Positions 56,690 to 64,000 of a stretch of 64,000 nucleotides of DNA are shown here, in pieces. The notes under the pieces were generated by a model. It was not told where the DNA came from and searched no databases. It saw only the letters and a list, made by a program, of their open reading frames with translations. The stretch comes from PALSA-505 sp035308365. GTDB taxonomy: Bacteria; Actinomycetota; Actinomycetes; Streptosporangiales; Streptosporangiaceae. The translations under genes were made by a program, and so were the position numbers. The first letter of the stretch is position 1, and each line of letters begins with the position of its first letter. The stretch spans positions 4,360 through 68,359 of the forward strand of contig DATGGU010000101.1 in NCBI GenBank assembly GCA_035308365.1, in the 5' to 3' direction.

Positions 56690-58175
56690 ATTCTTTGACG
56701 GATTCCGTCCACCTCTTGCTACGCGAGACCGCCGTCCGCCACCGCGCATAGCCACTATCGTCCCGCTGGCCGGCCGCGAACCTGCGGTCGAGCCGCCAGA
56801 TCCCGGCCAGCTCCGGCTGCGAGGCCCAGACCCCGGTCGCCAGCCCGGCCAGGAAGGCGGCGCCCAGCGCGGTGGTCTCCGCGACCACCGGGCGTTCCAC
56901 GGCCAGCCCGAGCTGGTCGGCCTGCAGCTGCATGAGCAGGTTGTTCCCGCTCGCCCCGCCATCCACCTTGAGCACCCGCAGCCCGCCCGGCACAGCACCG
57001 GCCATGACCTCGCAGACGTCCCGTACCTCGAACGCGATCGCCTCCAGCGTGGCCCGGACCAGGTGCGCCCTGGTGGTCCCCCGGGTGATGCCGAAGATCG
57101 CCCCGCGGGCGCCCGGATCCCAGTCCGGCGCGCCCAGGCCGGTCAGCGCCGGCACGAACACGACGCCGCCGCTGTCCGGCACCGAACCGGCCAGCGCCTC
57201 GCTCTGCGCCGCGTTGTCCAGCAGGCCGAGCCCGTCGCGCAGCCACTGCACGGCCGCGCCGGTGACGAACACCGACCCCTCCAGCGCGTAGGTCAGCGCC
57301 CCGGCAGGGTCCATCCAGGCCACCGTGCCGAGCAGCGACGACCCTGGGTCCGGCGCCGCCGCGCCGGTGTTGACCAGGACGAACGATCCGGTCCCGTAGG
57401 TGCACTTGGTGTCCCCCTCGGCGAAGCAGGCCTGGCCGAACAGCGCCGCCTGCTGGTCCCCGGCGATGCCGGCCACCGGCACCGACAGCCCGAGGAACGC
57501 GGCCGGGTCGGTCCACCCGGCGATCCCCCAGGATGGCACCACCTCGGGCAGCGCCGGCGGCGGCACCCGCAGCAGCTCGCACAGCTCCGCCGACCACTGT
57601 CCGTTCTTGATGTCGAACAGTAGCGTCCGCGACGCGTTGGAGGCGTCGGTCACGTGCCGGCGCCCGCCGGTCATCCGCGCGATCAGGTAGGAGTCCACGG
57701 TGCCGACCGCCAGCGAGCCGTCCTGCACGCCGGCCCACAAGTCCGGTTCGTTCCCGGCCAGCCAGGTCAGCTTGGTGCCGGTGAAGTAGGGATCGAGCCG
57801 TAGCCCGGTCAGCTCGGTGATCCGCGGCTCGTGCCCGGCCTCGCGCAGCCGCTGGCACAGCTCAGCGCTGCGCCGGTCCTGCCAGACGATGGCCCGCCGC
57901 GGCGCGGTCAGCGTCGCGCGATCCCAGATCACCGCGGTTTCGCGTTGGTTGGTTATCCCGATAGTGGTGATCTCACCGGGGCCGGCTCGTTCGGCAGCCA
58001 TCTGGCAGGCACCCAGGACCGCCTGCCAGATCCCCTCGGGCAGATGCTCGACCCAGCCAGGCTCCGGATAGAACTGGCGGAACTCCTGATAACCGCGTCC
58101 AGCCACGGTTCCGTCCGGCCGGACCACCATTGCGGTCACACCTGTTGTTCCAGCGTCAATCGCGAGGACACTCAT
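56676..58175 (-). CDS. glpK: Glycerol kinase
   Basis: A 499-residue FGGY kinase. N-terminal ATP motif is LAIDAGTTGVTAMVV; GITNQRETAVIWDRAT and IVWQDRRSAELCQ are glycerol kinase blocks; the catalytic Asp is in AGIAGDQQAALFGQ. KVDGGASGNNLLMQLQADQL is the C-terminal ADP region. It makes glycerol 3-phosphate. The start ATG (58175) lies 18 bp from divergent pfp, so they share a promoter region. A longer frame past it is antisense to pfp and rejected. No glpF or glpD is adjacent. Confidence 0.93.
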   Translation of the reverse strand: MSVLAIDAGTTGVTAMVVRPDGTVAGRGYQEFRQFYPEPGWVEHLPEGIWQAVLGACQMAAERAGPGEITTIGITNQRETAVIWDRATLTAPRRAIVWQDRRSAELCQRLREAGHEPRITELTGLRLDPYFTGTKLTWLAGNEPDLWAGVQDGSLAVGTVDSYLIARMTGGRRHVTDASNASRTLLFDIKNGQWSAELCELLRVPPPALPEVVPSWGIAGWTDPAAFLGLSVPVAGIAGDQQAALFGQACFAEGDTKCTYGTGSFVLVNTGAAAPDPGSSLLGTVAWMDPAGALTYALEGSVFVTGAAVQWLRDGLGLLDNAAQSEALAGSVPDSGGVVFVPALTGLGAPDWDPGARGAIFGITRGTTRAHLVRATLEAIAFEVRDVCEVMAGAVPGGLRVLKVDGGASGNNLLMQLQADQLGLAVERPVVAETTALGAAFLAGLATGVWASQPELAGIWRLDRRFAAGQRDDSGYARWRTAVSRSKRWTESVKESIDL

Positions 58176-58193
58176 GGCCACTAGTCTTGCCCT

Positions 58194-59231
58194 ATGCGAG
58201 TGGGAGTATTGACCGGAGGCGGAGACTGCCCCGGCCTGAATGCAGTTATCCGTGCCGTCGTCCGCAAGGGCGTCCAGGAGTACGGGTTCGAGTTCGTCGG
58301 GTTCCGCGACGGCTGGCGCGGGCCGCTGGAGGGGGACACGGTTCCCCTTGATGTCCAGGCGGTCCGGGGCATCCTGCCGCGCGGCGGGACGATCCTGGGT
58401 TCGTCGCGGACCAACCCGCTGAAGGACGGCGGCGACGGCATGTCCGGCGTGGAGCGGATCAAGGACAACCTGGCCGGCCTCGGCGTGGACGCGCTGATCG
58501 CGATCGGCGGCGAGGACACCCTGGGCGTCGCGACCAGGCTGCACGCCGAGGGCGTCAGCGTGGTCGGCGTGCCCAAGACCATCGACAATGACCTCGGCGG
58601 GACCGACTACACGTTCGGCTTCGACACCGCGGTGAATATCGCGATGGAGGCCATCGACCGGCTGCACACCACGGCGGAAAGCCACCACCGGGCGCTGATC
58701 GTCGAGGTCATGGGCCGTAGCGTCGGCTGGATCGCGCTGCACGCCGGCCTGGCCGGCGGCGCCAACGTGATCCTGATTCCGGAGAAGCCGTTCGACATCG
58801 AGAAGGTCTGCTCGTACGTGCAGCACCGCTTCCAGACCAGGTACGCGCCGATCGTGGTGGTCGCCGAGGGCGCGCATCCGGCCGACGCGGACGGCGAGAT
58901 CGGCAGCCAGCAGCTCGACGCATTCGGCCACATCAGGCTCGGCGGCGTCGGCCAGATGCTGGCGGCGGAGATCGAGAAGCGGACTGGCAAGGAGGCCCGC
59001 TGCACCGTCCTCGGCCACATCCAGCGCGGTGGAACGCCGAGCGCGTTCGACCGGGTGCTGGCCACCAGGTTCGGCGTGCACGCGGTCGGCGCGGTCAGGG
59101 ACGGGGCGTTCGGCACGATGATGGCCCTGCGCGGCACCGACATCGTCCGGGTCCCACTGGCCGAGGCGACCCGCGAGGTCAAGACGGTCCCGCCAGAGCG
59201 CTACGCCGAGGCCGAAGTCTTCTTCGGATAG
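58194..59231 (+). CDS. pfp: Phosphofructokinase, probably pyrophosphate-dependent
   Basis: A 345-residue 6-phosphofructokinase. Catalytic motif PKTIDNDLGGTDYTFGFDTA holds the catalytic Asp; MGRSVGWIALHAGLAG and GHIQRGGTPSAFDR are substrate blocks. The phosphoryl-donor site reads GGED rather than the ATP-type GGDG, and Lys replaces Gly before TIDND. In this family Asp at the first position and Lys at the second mark pyrophosphate use, as in the Amycolatopsis methanolica enzyme. It would make glycolysis reversible at this step. Biochemical donor is inferred, not proven. Confidence 0.88.
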   Translation: MRVGVLTGGGDCPGLNAVIRAVVRKGVQEYGFEFVGFRDGWRGPLEGDTVPLDVQAVRGILPRGGTILGSSRTNPLKDGGDGMSGVERIKDNLAGLGVDALIAIGGEDTLGVATRLHAEGVSVVGVPKTIDNDLGGTDYTFGFDTAVNIAMEAIDRLHTTAESHHRALIVEVMGRSVGWIALHAGLAGGANVILIPEKPFDIEKVCSYVQHRFQTRYAPIVVVAEGAHPADADGEIGSQQLDAFGHIRLGGVGQMLAAEIEKRTGKEARCTVLGHIQRGGTPSAFDRVLATRFGVHAVGAVRDGAFGTMMALRGTDIVRVPLAEATREVKTVPPERYAEAEVFFG

Positions 59232-59238
59232 CTGCACC

Positions 59239-59273
59239 GGCCGCCGGCTCGCCGCCTGGCGGGACCGGCGGCC
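59239..59273 (+). terminator. GC hairpin after pfp
   Basis: GGCCGCCGG (59239-59247) pairs with CCGGCGGCC (59265-59273), with an inner CGCC/GGCG pair extending the stem, eight bases after the stop. No U-tract, as common in high-GC genomes. It probably terminates pfp. Confidence 0.65.
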
Positions 59274-59397
59274 ACCGCTCTCACCATGAGCCGGGGCGCT
59301 CGGATCACACGTTCTGATGCCCGCACATCACGACCCTGGGAGTCGTGCGGCGTCCTCGCCAGCCGGCACCTGTTGGTAATCGAGGGTAGTGATGTGC

Positions 59398-60861
59398 TCA
59401 TCTAATGCCGGTGAATGACTTGAACTGCCGGAACTGGGTGGTGTGGATTTCCGCCGCTTTCGGATCTGGGTAGTAGGTGCTGACTGGACGGGCTAGTGCC
59501 GTGCACGCGTCCCGGGTTGTCCCCGACCAGCCTGCTGCGACGCTCGCGGTGAGTGCGGCCCCGCGAGCCGAGGCGTTGAGCAGGTCAGGACATTTAACCG
59601 GGATCCCAAAGATATCGGCCACCAGTTGCCTCACCCGGTCATCACGCGCACCTCCGCCGACGAGCGCGCAGTCCGCTGGCTGCCGGGCCTGTGGGTGGCT
59701 GAGCAGAAGGTCCCTACCCTGCCGCAAGGCATACAGACACCCTTCCAGGGAGGCTCTGATGAGGTGCGCCTGCGTATGGTCGAGTCTGAGGTTGTGCCAG
59801 TCACCCAGGGCGGCGGTTGCCGGCCTCGCTCTGTCCCCGGATGCTGCCAGCCCGAAGGGGGTGAATAGCGGATTCGTAGTCGCGGCCGCTGTGGAGAACG
59901 CGACATCGTAGAATTCGCCCCAATCGAGAGACCAGAGCGCGCGCAGCCAGTTGAGGGACAATCCAGCGGCGTAGATAGGAGCCATGAGATAGTAGCTGCC
60001 CGCCAGTGGGCCCGCCAGGCCCATTAGCCCAGCCGGAACGAAATTGGGGCGGCTTCCGATGATCTGGGTAAACTGACCTCCGGTGCCGAGGATCAATATA
60101 CTTTGCCCAGGTACAGGCGGGGCGCTGCTACCCAGTTGAGCGGCGGCGGTATCGGCCCGGCCCATGGTTACCGGGATGCCCGGCGGTAATCCGAGATCGT
60201 GCGCGGCGCTGTGTTGCAGCGCGCCGCGCACCCGGTCACAGCCCAGGACCGGAGGAAGCAAGGCAGCGTCGACCGAGAGCATCCGGCAGAAGCCTTCATG
60301 CCAGGCCGATTTGCTGAAATCCCAGAGCCCGGTCGCCGAGGCGTCGGATACCTCGGTACAAAACGCCCCGGTCAATCGCGCGCCCAGCCAGTCTTTTGGT
60401 TGCAGCGCCCAGCGTGCCCGGTTAAGCAGGTCCGGCCTGGCTCGGGCCAGCCAGAACAGAATAGCTGCGGCAAACCCGGGTGCCTGGAGGTTGAGCAGCT
60501 CATCGGCGTAGGGTTTTGCGTAACGGTCGGCTTCTGGCAGCAACGGAGCGGCCCGCGTATCATTCCAAATTATGGGATGGTATATTCCGGCGCCCTGTGA
60601 GTCGACCAGCACGACACCATGCATCTGACCCGACAAGCCGATTGCCTGCACCGCGAGCCTATTCATGGACAACGCTTGATAAATTGCCTGCCTAATGCTG
60701 TTCCACCAGCCATCAAGTGAGGGTGGGGAGTCACTCGCATGCACTTGCCCAGCGGCGTAACTGCTTGTTCCGTTAGTCACTTCTGATCCGTTAGCGGCCA
60801 GCGCTGAGACCTTGACCGAACTTGTGCCCAGATCTATGCCCAGAAGAACTGGAATACTCAT
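59398..60861 (-). CDS. xylB: Xylulokinase (FGGY family)
   Basis: A 487-residue FGGY carbohydrate kinase. LLGIDLGTSSVKVSALAANG is the N-terminal ATP motif; GLSGQMHGVVLVD is a hallmark of xylulokinases; the catalytic Asp is in MGRADTAAAQLG; ALVGGGARDDRVRQLVADIF is the C-terminal site. Base use is visibly less GC-rich than the flanking genes, with AT-ending codons throughout, hinting at horizontal origin. No xylA or transporter is adjacent, so the pathway is incomplete here. The start at 60861 is preferred over an ATG 11 codons upstream. Confidence 0.88.
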   Translation of the reverse strand: MSIPVLLGIDLGTSSVKVSALAANGSEVTNGTSSYAAGQVHASDSPPSLDGWWNSIRQAIYQALSMNRLAVQAIGLSGQMHGVVLVDSQGAGIYHPIIWNDTRAAPLLPEADRYAKPYADELLNLQAPGFAAAILFWLARARPDLLNRARWALQPKDWLGARLTGAFCTEVSDASATGLWDFSKSAWHEGFCRMLSVDAALLPPVLGCDRVRGALQHSAAHDLGLPPGIPVTMGRADTAAAQLGSSAPPVPGQSILILGTGGQFTQIIGSRPNFVPAGLMGLAGPLAGSYYLMAPIYAAGLSLNWLRALWSLDWGEFYDVAFSTAAATTNPLFTPFGLAASGDRARPATAALGDWHNLRLDHTQAHLIRASLEGCLYALRQGRDLLLSHPQARQPADCALVGGGARDDRVRQLVADIFGIPVKCPDLLNASARGAALTASVAAGWSGTTRDACTALARPVSTYYPDPKAAEIHTTQFRQFKSFTGIR

Positions 60862-61189
60862 ACCTGCCCCAGGTGACAGAAGCCAGAGCGACAAGCCACC
60901 CTAGCAAAATGCCAGGGCCGCCGGAACCCACCGCTGAACGCGCTCATTTCCCAGCAGAGCGAAATGACCCTCTGCCACTCTCATCCGGGCGCCACGACGC
61001 GACATCAGGCTATGCGCCGCCGGCGCCCAGGCGAGCCCTGGCCAGGCCAGCACCCTCCCGAACCCAGCTACCAGGCAGGCAACGTGTTGTGGCATTCACT
61101 ACGTCACACTCTGTGGTCTACATGGCCGCAACGACGACATCGCGGTGCTCTTCCGGCTCGCCTGTTGGGCCTGTGTCACACTCACGGCC
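60862..61189. other. 328-bp divergent intergenic region
   Basis: Between xylB and the TMEM175-like gene. No gene is supported. CCTGGCCAGG (about 61035-61044) is a perfect palindrome and TCATTTC-N10-GAAATGA a short inverted repeat near 60945-60970; either could be an operator but neither is compelling. Composition is slightly more AT-rich at the xylB side. Promoters for both genes must lie here. Confidence 0.4.
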
Positions 61190-61786
61190 ATGACGACGGG
61201 ACGGCTGGAGGCGTTCAGTGACGGGGTGTTCGCGATCGCGGCCACCCTGCTCATCCTTGGCGTGCACACGACGAGCGACGGGCCACTCGGCCACTCGCTG
61301 CTGCACATCTGGCCGAGCTATGTGGCTTATGCGGTCACGTTCGTGACGATCGGCATCATCTGGGTGAATCACCACACCGTGTTCGGCCAGGTCGAGACCG
61401 TGGATCGGACGTTCCTCATGATCAACGTCATCTTTTTGATGCTGGTCTCGTTCATCCCGTTTCCCACCGGCCTGATCGCCGTCCACTTCCGCGGCAGCGG
61501 GCTGGAGGCAGCCGCGCTGGCCTACGGTGCGACGCTGACGGCCACCGCCGTGATGTTCAACACGCTGTGGTTCTACGCCGCACGCGGGAAGCGGCTGCTG
61601 AAACAGGACGCGGACCCGCGCGTGGTCACCGGCATCTCCCGCAGCTACCTGCCGGGGCCGTTCATCTACCTGATCGCGATGCTGGTGGCCCTGGCCAGCC
61701 CGCTCGCCAGCGTCATCCTGTACGCCGCGATCACCGTCTTCTACATCGCGGAGAGTTCGCTGTTCGGCCGGTCAAGCGCCGGGTGA
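61190..61786 (+). CDS. TMEM175-like (DUF1211) potassium channel
   Basis: A 198-residue membrane protein with six hydrophobic helices. Helix 1 bears the signature RLEAFSDGVFAIAATLLIL; the FSD motif is the hallmark of bacterial TMEM175 potassium channels, whose pore is lined by that helix. IGIIWVNHHTVFGQVETVDR follows helix 2. It would conduct potassium across the cytoplasmic membrane as a tetramer. The start ATG (61190) fits; an upstream ATG (61145) adds a non-family leader. It overlaps the convergent MMPL gene by 15 bp. Confidence 0.88.
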   Translation: MTTGRLEAFSDGVFAIAATLLILGVHTTSDGPLGHSLLHIWPSYVAYAVTFVTIGIIWVNHHTVFGQVETVDRTFLMINVIFLMLVSFIPFPTGLIAVHFRGSGLEAAALAYGATLTATAVMFNTLWFYAARGKRLLKQDADPRVVTGISRSYLPGPFIYLIAMLVALASPLASVILYAAITVFYIAESSLFGRSSAG

Positions 61787-64000
61787 CTCGCCGGCCAGTT
61801 CGATCCGCTCGGCGATCGGCCGGTGCCTGCGCCGTTCGAGGACGACGTGCCGGTGGTGCAGCGAGGCCGGCCACCAGTTCCACCGGCCGAGCAGGACGAC
61901 GGTCGCCGGAACGACCAGGGTCCGCACGACGAACGTGTCCAGCGCGACCCCGACCGCCAGGCCGATCCCGATCTCCCGGATCTGGGCACCTTCGGCGCCG
62001 GAGCCACCGGCGATCGCGAACACCAGGAACGTTCCGCCAAGGACCATCCCGGCCGAGGTCACTGTGCTGCCGGTGACCTCGATCGCCCGCGCCACGGCGT
62101 CGCGCAGCGGCAGGTCGTGCGCCTCCTCCCGGATCCTGGACATGACCAGGATGTTGTAGTCCTCGCCCAGGGCCAGCAGGAACACGAACATCAGGAACGG
62201 CAGGATGAAGCTCAGCCCGTAGCTGCCGCCGAACTTCTGGAACACGACCACCGAGGCGCCGAGCGACGCCAGGTAGGACAGGGCGACGCTCAGCACCAGA
62301 TAGAGCGGGGCGACCGCGCTGCGCAGCAGCAGCGCCAGCAGCAGCCCGATGATGACCACGGCCACCGGCACGATCCGTACCAGGTCGCTGTGCGAGGCCG
62401 TCTGGACGTCGTAGAGCGAGGGTGCGTCGCCGGCCACCCCGTTGGCCAGCGCTCCGGCCCGCTGCGCCGCCGTGGCGAGCGCGGCCCGCATGGCCGGCAC
62501 CTCGGCGATGGCGGCGTTCGAGTCGGGACTGCCCGCCCGAAGGCTGGCCAGGAACTGCACCGTCCGTCCATCCGGCGAGATGACCTGGGGGATCGCCCGG
62601 TACGCCTGGTAGAGCGCGGCGGGCAGGGCGGCCGCCGGGCCGTGGCTGGGCTGGGCGGCGGGCACCGACCCAGGTGATCCCAGGACCCGGTGCAGCCTGG
62701 TGAGCTGAGCTGGCGGGATGACCGTGCCGTTCGGGTCCAGCGGCGCGATGAGGCTGGAGAACATGCTGTCCCGCCGTAGCGAGTCGCCGGCGGCCGCGAG
62801 CACTTGCGGATCCGGCCATACCGGCCGGCCGAACGTCAGCACCAGGTTGATCGGGTTGCTGCTGGCCAGCGAGAAGTGCTGGACGAGCAGCGCCTGGCCC
62901 TTGGCCGAGTCGGTGCCGGCGGGCGCCGTGATGCCGGTGCCGAAGTCGGAGGACCGGTCGGCCAGCGAGAACCCGGCCAGGACGGTCAGCCCGGTGACGC
63001 CGATGAGCAGCGCGGCCACCGGCCGCTTGGCGACCCGGCAGGCCAGCCGCCCCCACGTCCCGCTGGTCCGCTGGCCGGCCCGGGGCTGGGCCGGCCAGAA
63101 CAGGGCCCGGCCGAACAGCGCCAGCACCGCCGGGACGAGCGTGACCGCGGCCAGCACCATCAGCGCGATCCCGATGGCCAGCGGCACGGCCAGGCCATGG
63201 TAGATGCCGAATGCGGCCAGCAGCAGGCTGAGCAGGGCGGTGATCACCGTGCCCGCGGAGAACACGATCGACTCACCCACCCGCCCCACGGCCCGCTCGA
63301 TAGCTTCGTGATGGCCGAGCCCGCGGCGGCGCTCCTCGCGCACCCGGAACACCAGGAACAGCCCGTAGTCGGTTCCCGCGCCGAGCACGAGCACGATGAG
63401 CAGGAGCTGGGTGATGCTGGAGATGCCGATGCCCAGGCTGGCCACCTCGGCGACCACAGACTCGGCGGTGAACAGCACGACGACGGCGGGCAGCAGGGTC
63501 GCGGCCGTGGCCAGCGGTGACCGGAACACCGCCAGCAAAATGACGATGATCAGGGCAATCGACAGGTACGTGGTCTTCGAGCCGAGCCCGCTGGCCTGGT
63601 TCGCCTGGTCAGCGGTGACGGCCAGGTTGCCCGCCGTGTGCAGGGCCAGCCCGGGCGGCGCGCCCACCTGGCCGAACAGCGCTCGCAGCGAGTGTACGAA
63701 CCTGACGTCCGGCGTGTTCGTCCGCTGGGACAGCGAGGCCCGGATCTCGATCTGGGCGGCCTGCCCGTCGCCGGAGAACTCGGCGATCCGCGCCGCGACG
63801 GCATGCGGGAGCTGCCCGGCCATCGTGGTCAGCCGGCCTATCGCCGCGACATCCGCCCTGGTCAGCGGCTTATGGTTGACGGTGGCCGCGACGACGAAGG
63901 CATCGTCGTTGTTGGACGCGCCGTAGAACGGCGCGGCCAGTCTGGCCGCGACGTTGCTCGGCATGCTGGCCGGCAGGTACTGCGTGTTGTTGTTGTTCAC
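61772..64000 (-). CDS. MMPL/RND-family transporter, 5' end cut by window
   Basis: At least 742 residues of an MMPL lipid or drug transporter. Eleven or so helices are visible. The two proton-relay motifs are LGAGTDYGLFLVFRVREE and LALGEDYNILVMSRIREE. Two large extracytoplasmic loops are present (start to about 135, and about 370-550). The first codon in the window is a GTG, but the family normally has an extra transmembrane helix before this point, so the true start lies beyond 64000. Substrate unknown; relatives export lipids or antibiotics. Confidence 0.88.
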   Translation of the reverse strand: MNNNNTQYLPASMPSNVAARLAAPFYGASNNDDAFVVAATVNHKPLTRADVAAIGRLTTMAGQLPHAVAARIAEFSGDGQAAQIEIRASLSQRTNTPDVRFVHSLRALFGQVGAPPGLALHTAGNLAVTADQANQASGLGSKTTYLSIALIIVILLAVFRSPLATAATLLPAVVVLFTAESVVAEVASLGIGISSITQLLLIVLVLGAGTDYGLFLVFRVREERRRGLGHHEAIERAVGRVGESIVFSAGTVITALLSLLLAAFGIYHGLAVPLAIGIALMVLAAVTLVPAVLALFGRALFWPAQPRAGQRTSGTWGRLACRVAKRPVAALLIGVTGLTVLAGFSLADRSSDFGTGITAPAGTDSAKGQALLVQHFSLASSNPINLVLTFGRPVWPDPQVLAAAGDSLRRDSMFSSLIAPLDPNGTVIPPAQLTRLHRVLGSPGSVPAAQPSHGPAAALPAALYQAYRAIPQVISPDGRTVQFLASLRAGSPDSNAAIAEVPAMRAALATAAQRAGALANGVAGDAPSLYDVQTASHSDLVRIVPVAVVIIGLLLALLLRSAVAPLYLVLSVALSYLASLGASVVVFQKFGGSYGLSFILPFLMFVFLLALGEDYNILVMSRIREEAHDLPLRDAVARAIEVTGSTVTSAGMVLGGTFLVFAIAGGSGAEGAQIREIGIGLAVGVALDTFVVRTLVVPATVVLLGRWNWWPASLHHRHVVLERRRHRPIAERIELAGESPGA

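Overview
The window is a high-GC, gene-dense stretch of actinobacterial chromosome. No rRNA, tRNA, CRISPR array, integrase or transposase was seen. Lineage markers are a phosphatidylinositol-mannoside mannosyltransferase (PimB'), a TIGR03086 protein, a DUF3043 protein, an actinobacterial PspA-PspAA-HtpX-PspAB stress module, a bcc-aa3 respiratory chain with a dihaem QcrC, many GTG/TTG starts and many 4-bp stop/start overlaps. The order trpD - ctaE - qcrCAB - ctaDC - erpA, and separately pimB' - fadD - SRPBCC - glk - plsC - pfk, resembles the Streptomyces core chromosome as I remember it. A filamentous actinomycete (Streptosporangiales-like) is the best guess; the species is not identifiable from this.

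Layout. 1-12 kb: ABC exporter (cut by the window start), MmcQ/YjbR protein, SGNH hydrolase, lipoprotein, topoisomerase IV subunit A, a sugar-kinase/SDR pair, a MarR regulator divergent from a YczE-type membrane protein, an LLM oxidoreductase and an aldo-keto reductase. 12-20 kb: DUF3043 protein, the Psp envelope-stress module interrupted by a repeat array, an IscA/ErpA protein, two PfkB kinases and pseudouridine-phosphate glycosidase, then the remnant of a sedolisin-type protease. 20-38 kb: respiratory genes (CtaG, CtaC-D-F; QcrC-A-B and CtaE), split by a two-component system and a divergent four-gene ABC operon; then trpD. 38-44.8 kb: a more accessory stretch of small proteins, a possible toxin-antitoxin-like pair, a DEDDh exonuclease, a NlpC/P60 hydrolase, and a broken gene resembling the thymine-hypermodification family. 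45-64 kb: PimB', FadD, metallophosphoesterase, secreted GH92 mannosidase with two ricin-type lectin domains, glucokinase, esterase, PlsC acyltransferase, glycerol kinase, a phosphofructokinase with the pyrophosphate-type signature, xylulokinase, a TMEM175-like channel and an MMPL transporter (cut by the window end).

How the genes fit together. QcrCAB and CtaCDEF would form the quinol-to-oxygen supercomplex. PimB', FadD, PlsC and GlpK all touch phospholipid and glycolipid supply. Glucokinase, phosphofructokinase and xylulokinase feed glycolysis and the pentose phosphate pathway. PspA/PspAA/HtpX/PspAB should guard the membrane.

The most striking non-genic signal is repeats. A GC-rich hairpin element recurs in at least four intergenic places. 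Short tandem or direct repeats that include or touch the stop codon occur at five loci (LLM gene, ctaE, pimB', glk, esterase). Two related 3 x 30-bp arrays occur, one inserted in frame inside a pseudouridine kinase. The MarR/YczE pair has a mirror-image operator in which both start codons lie inside the inverted-repeat arms.
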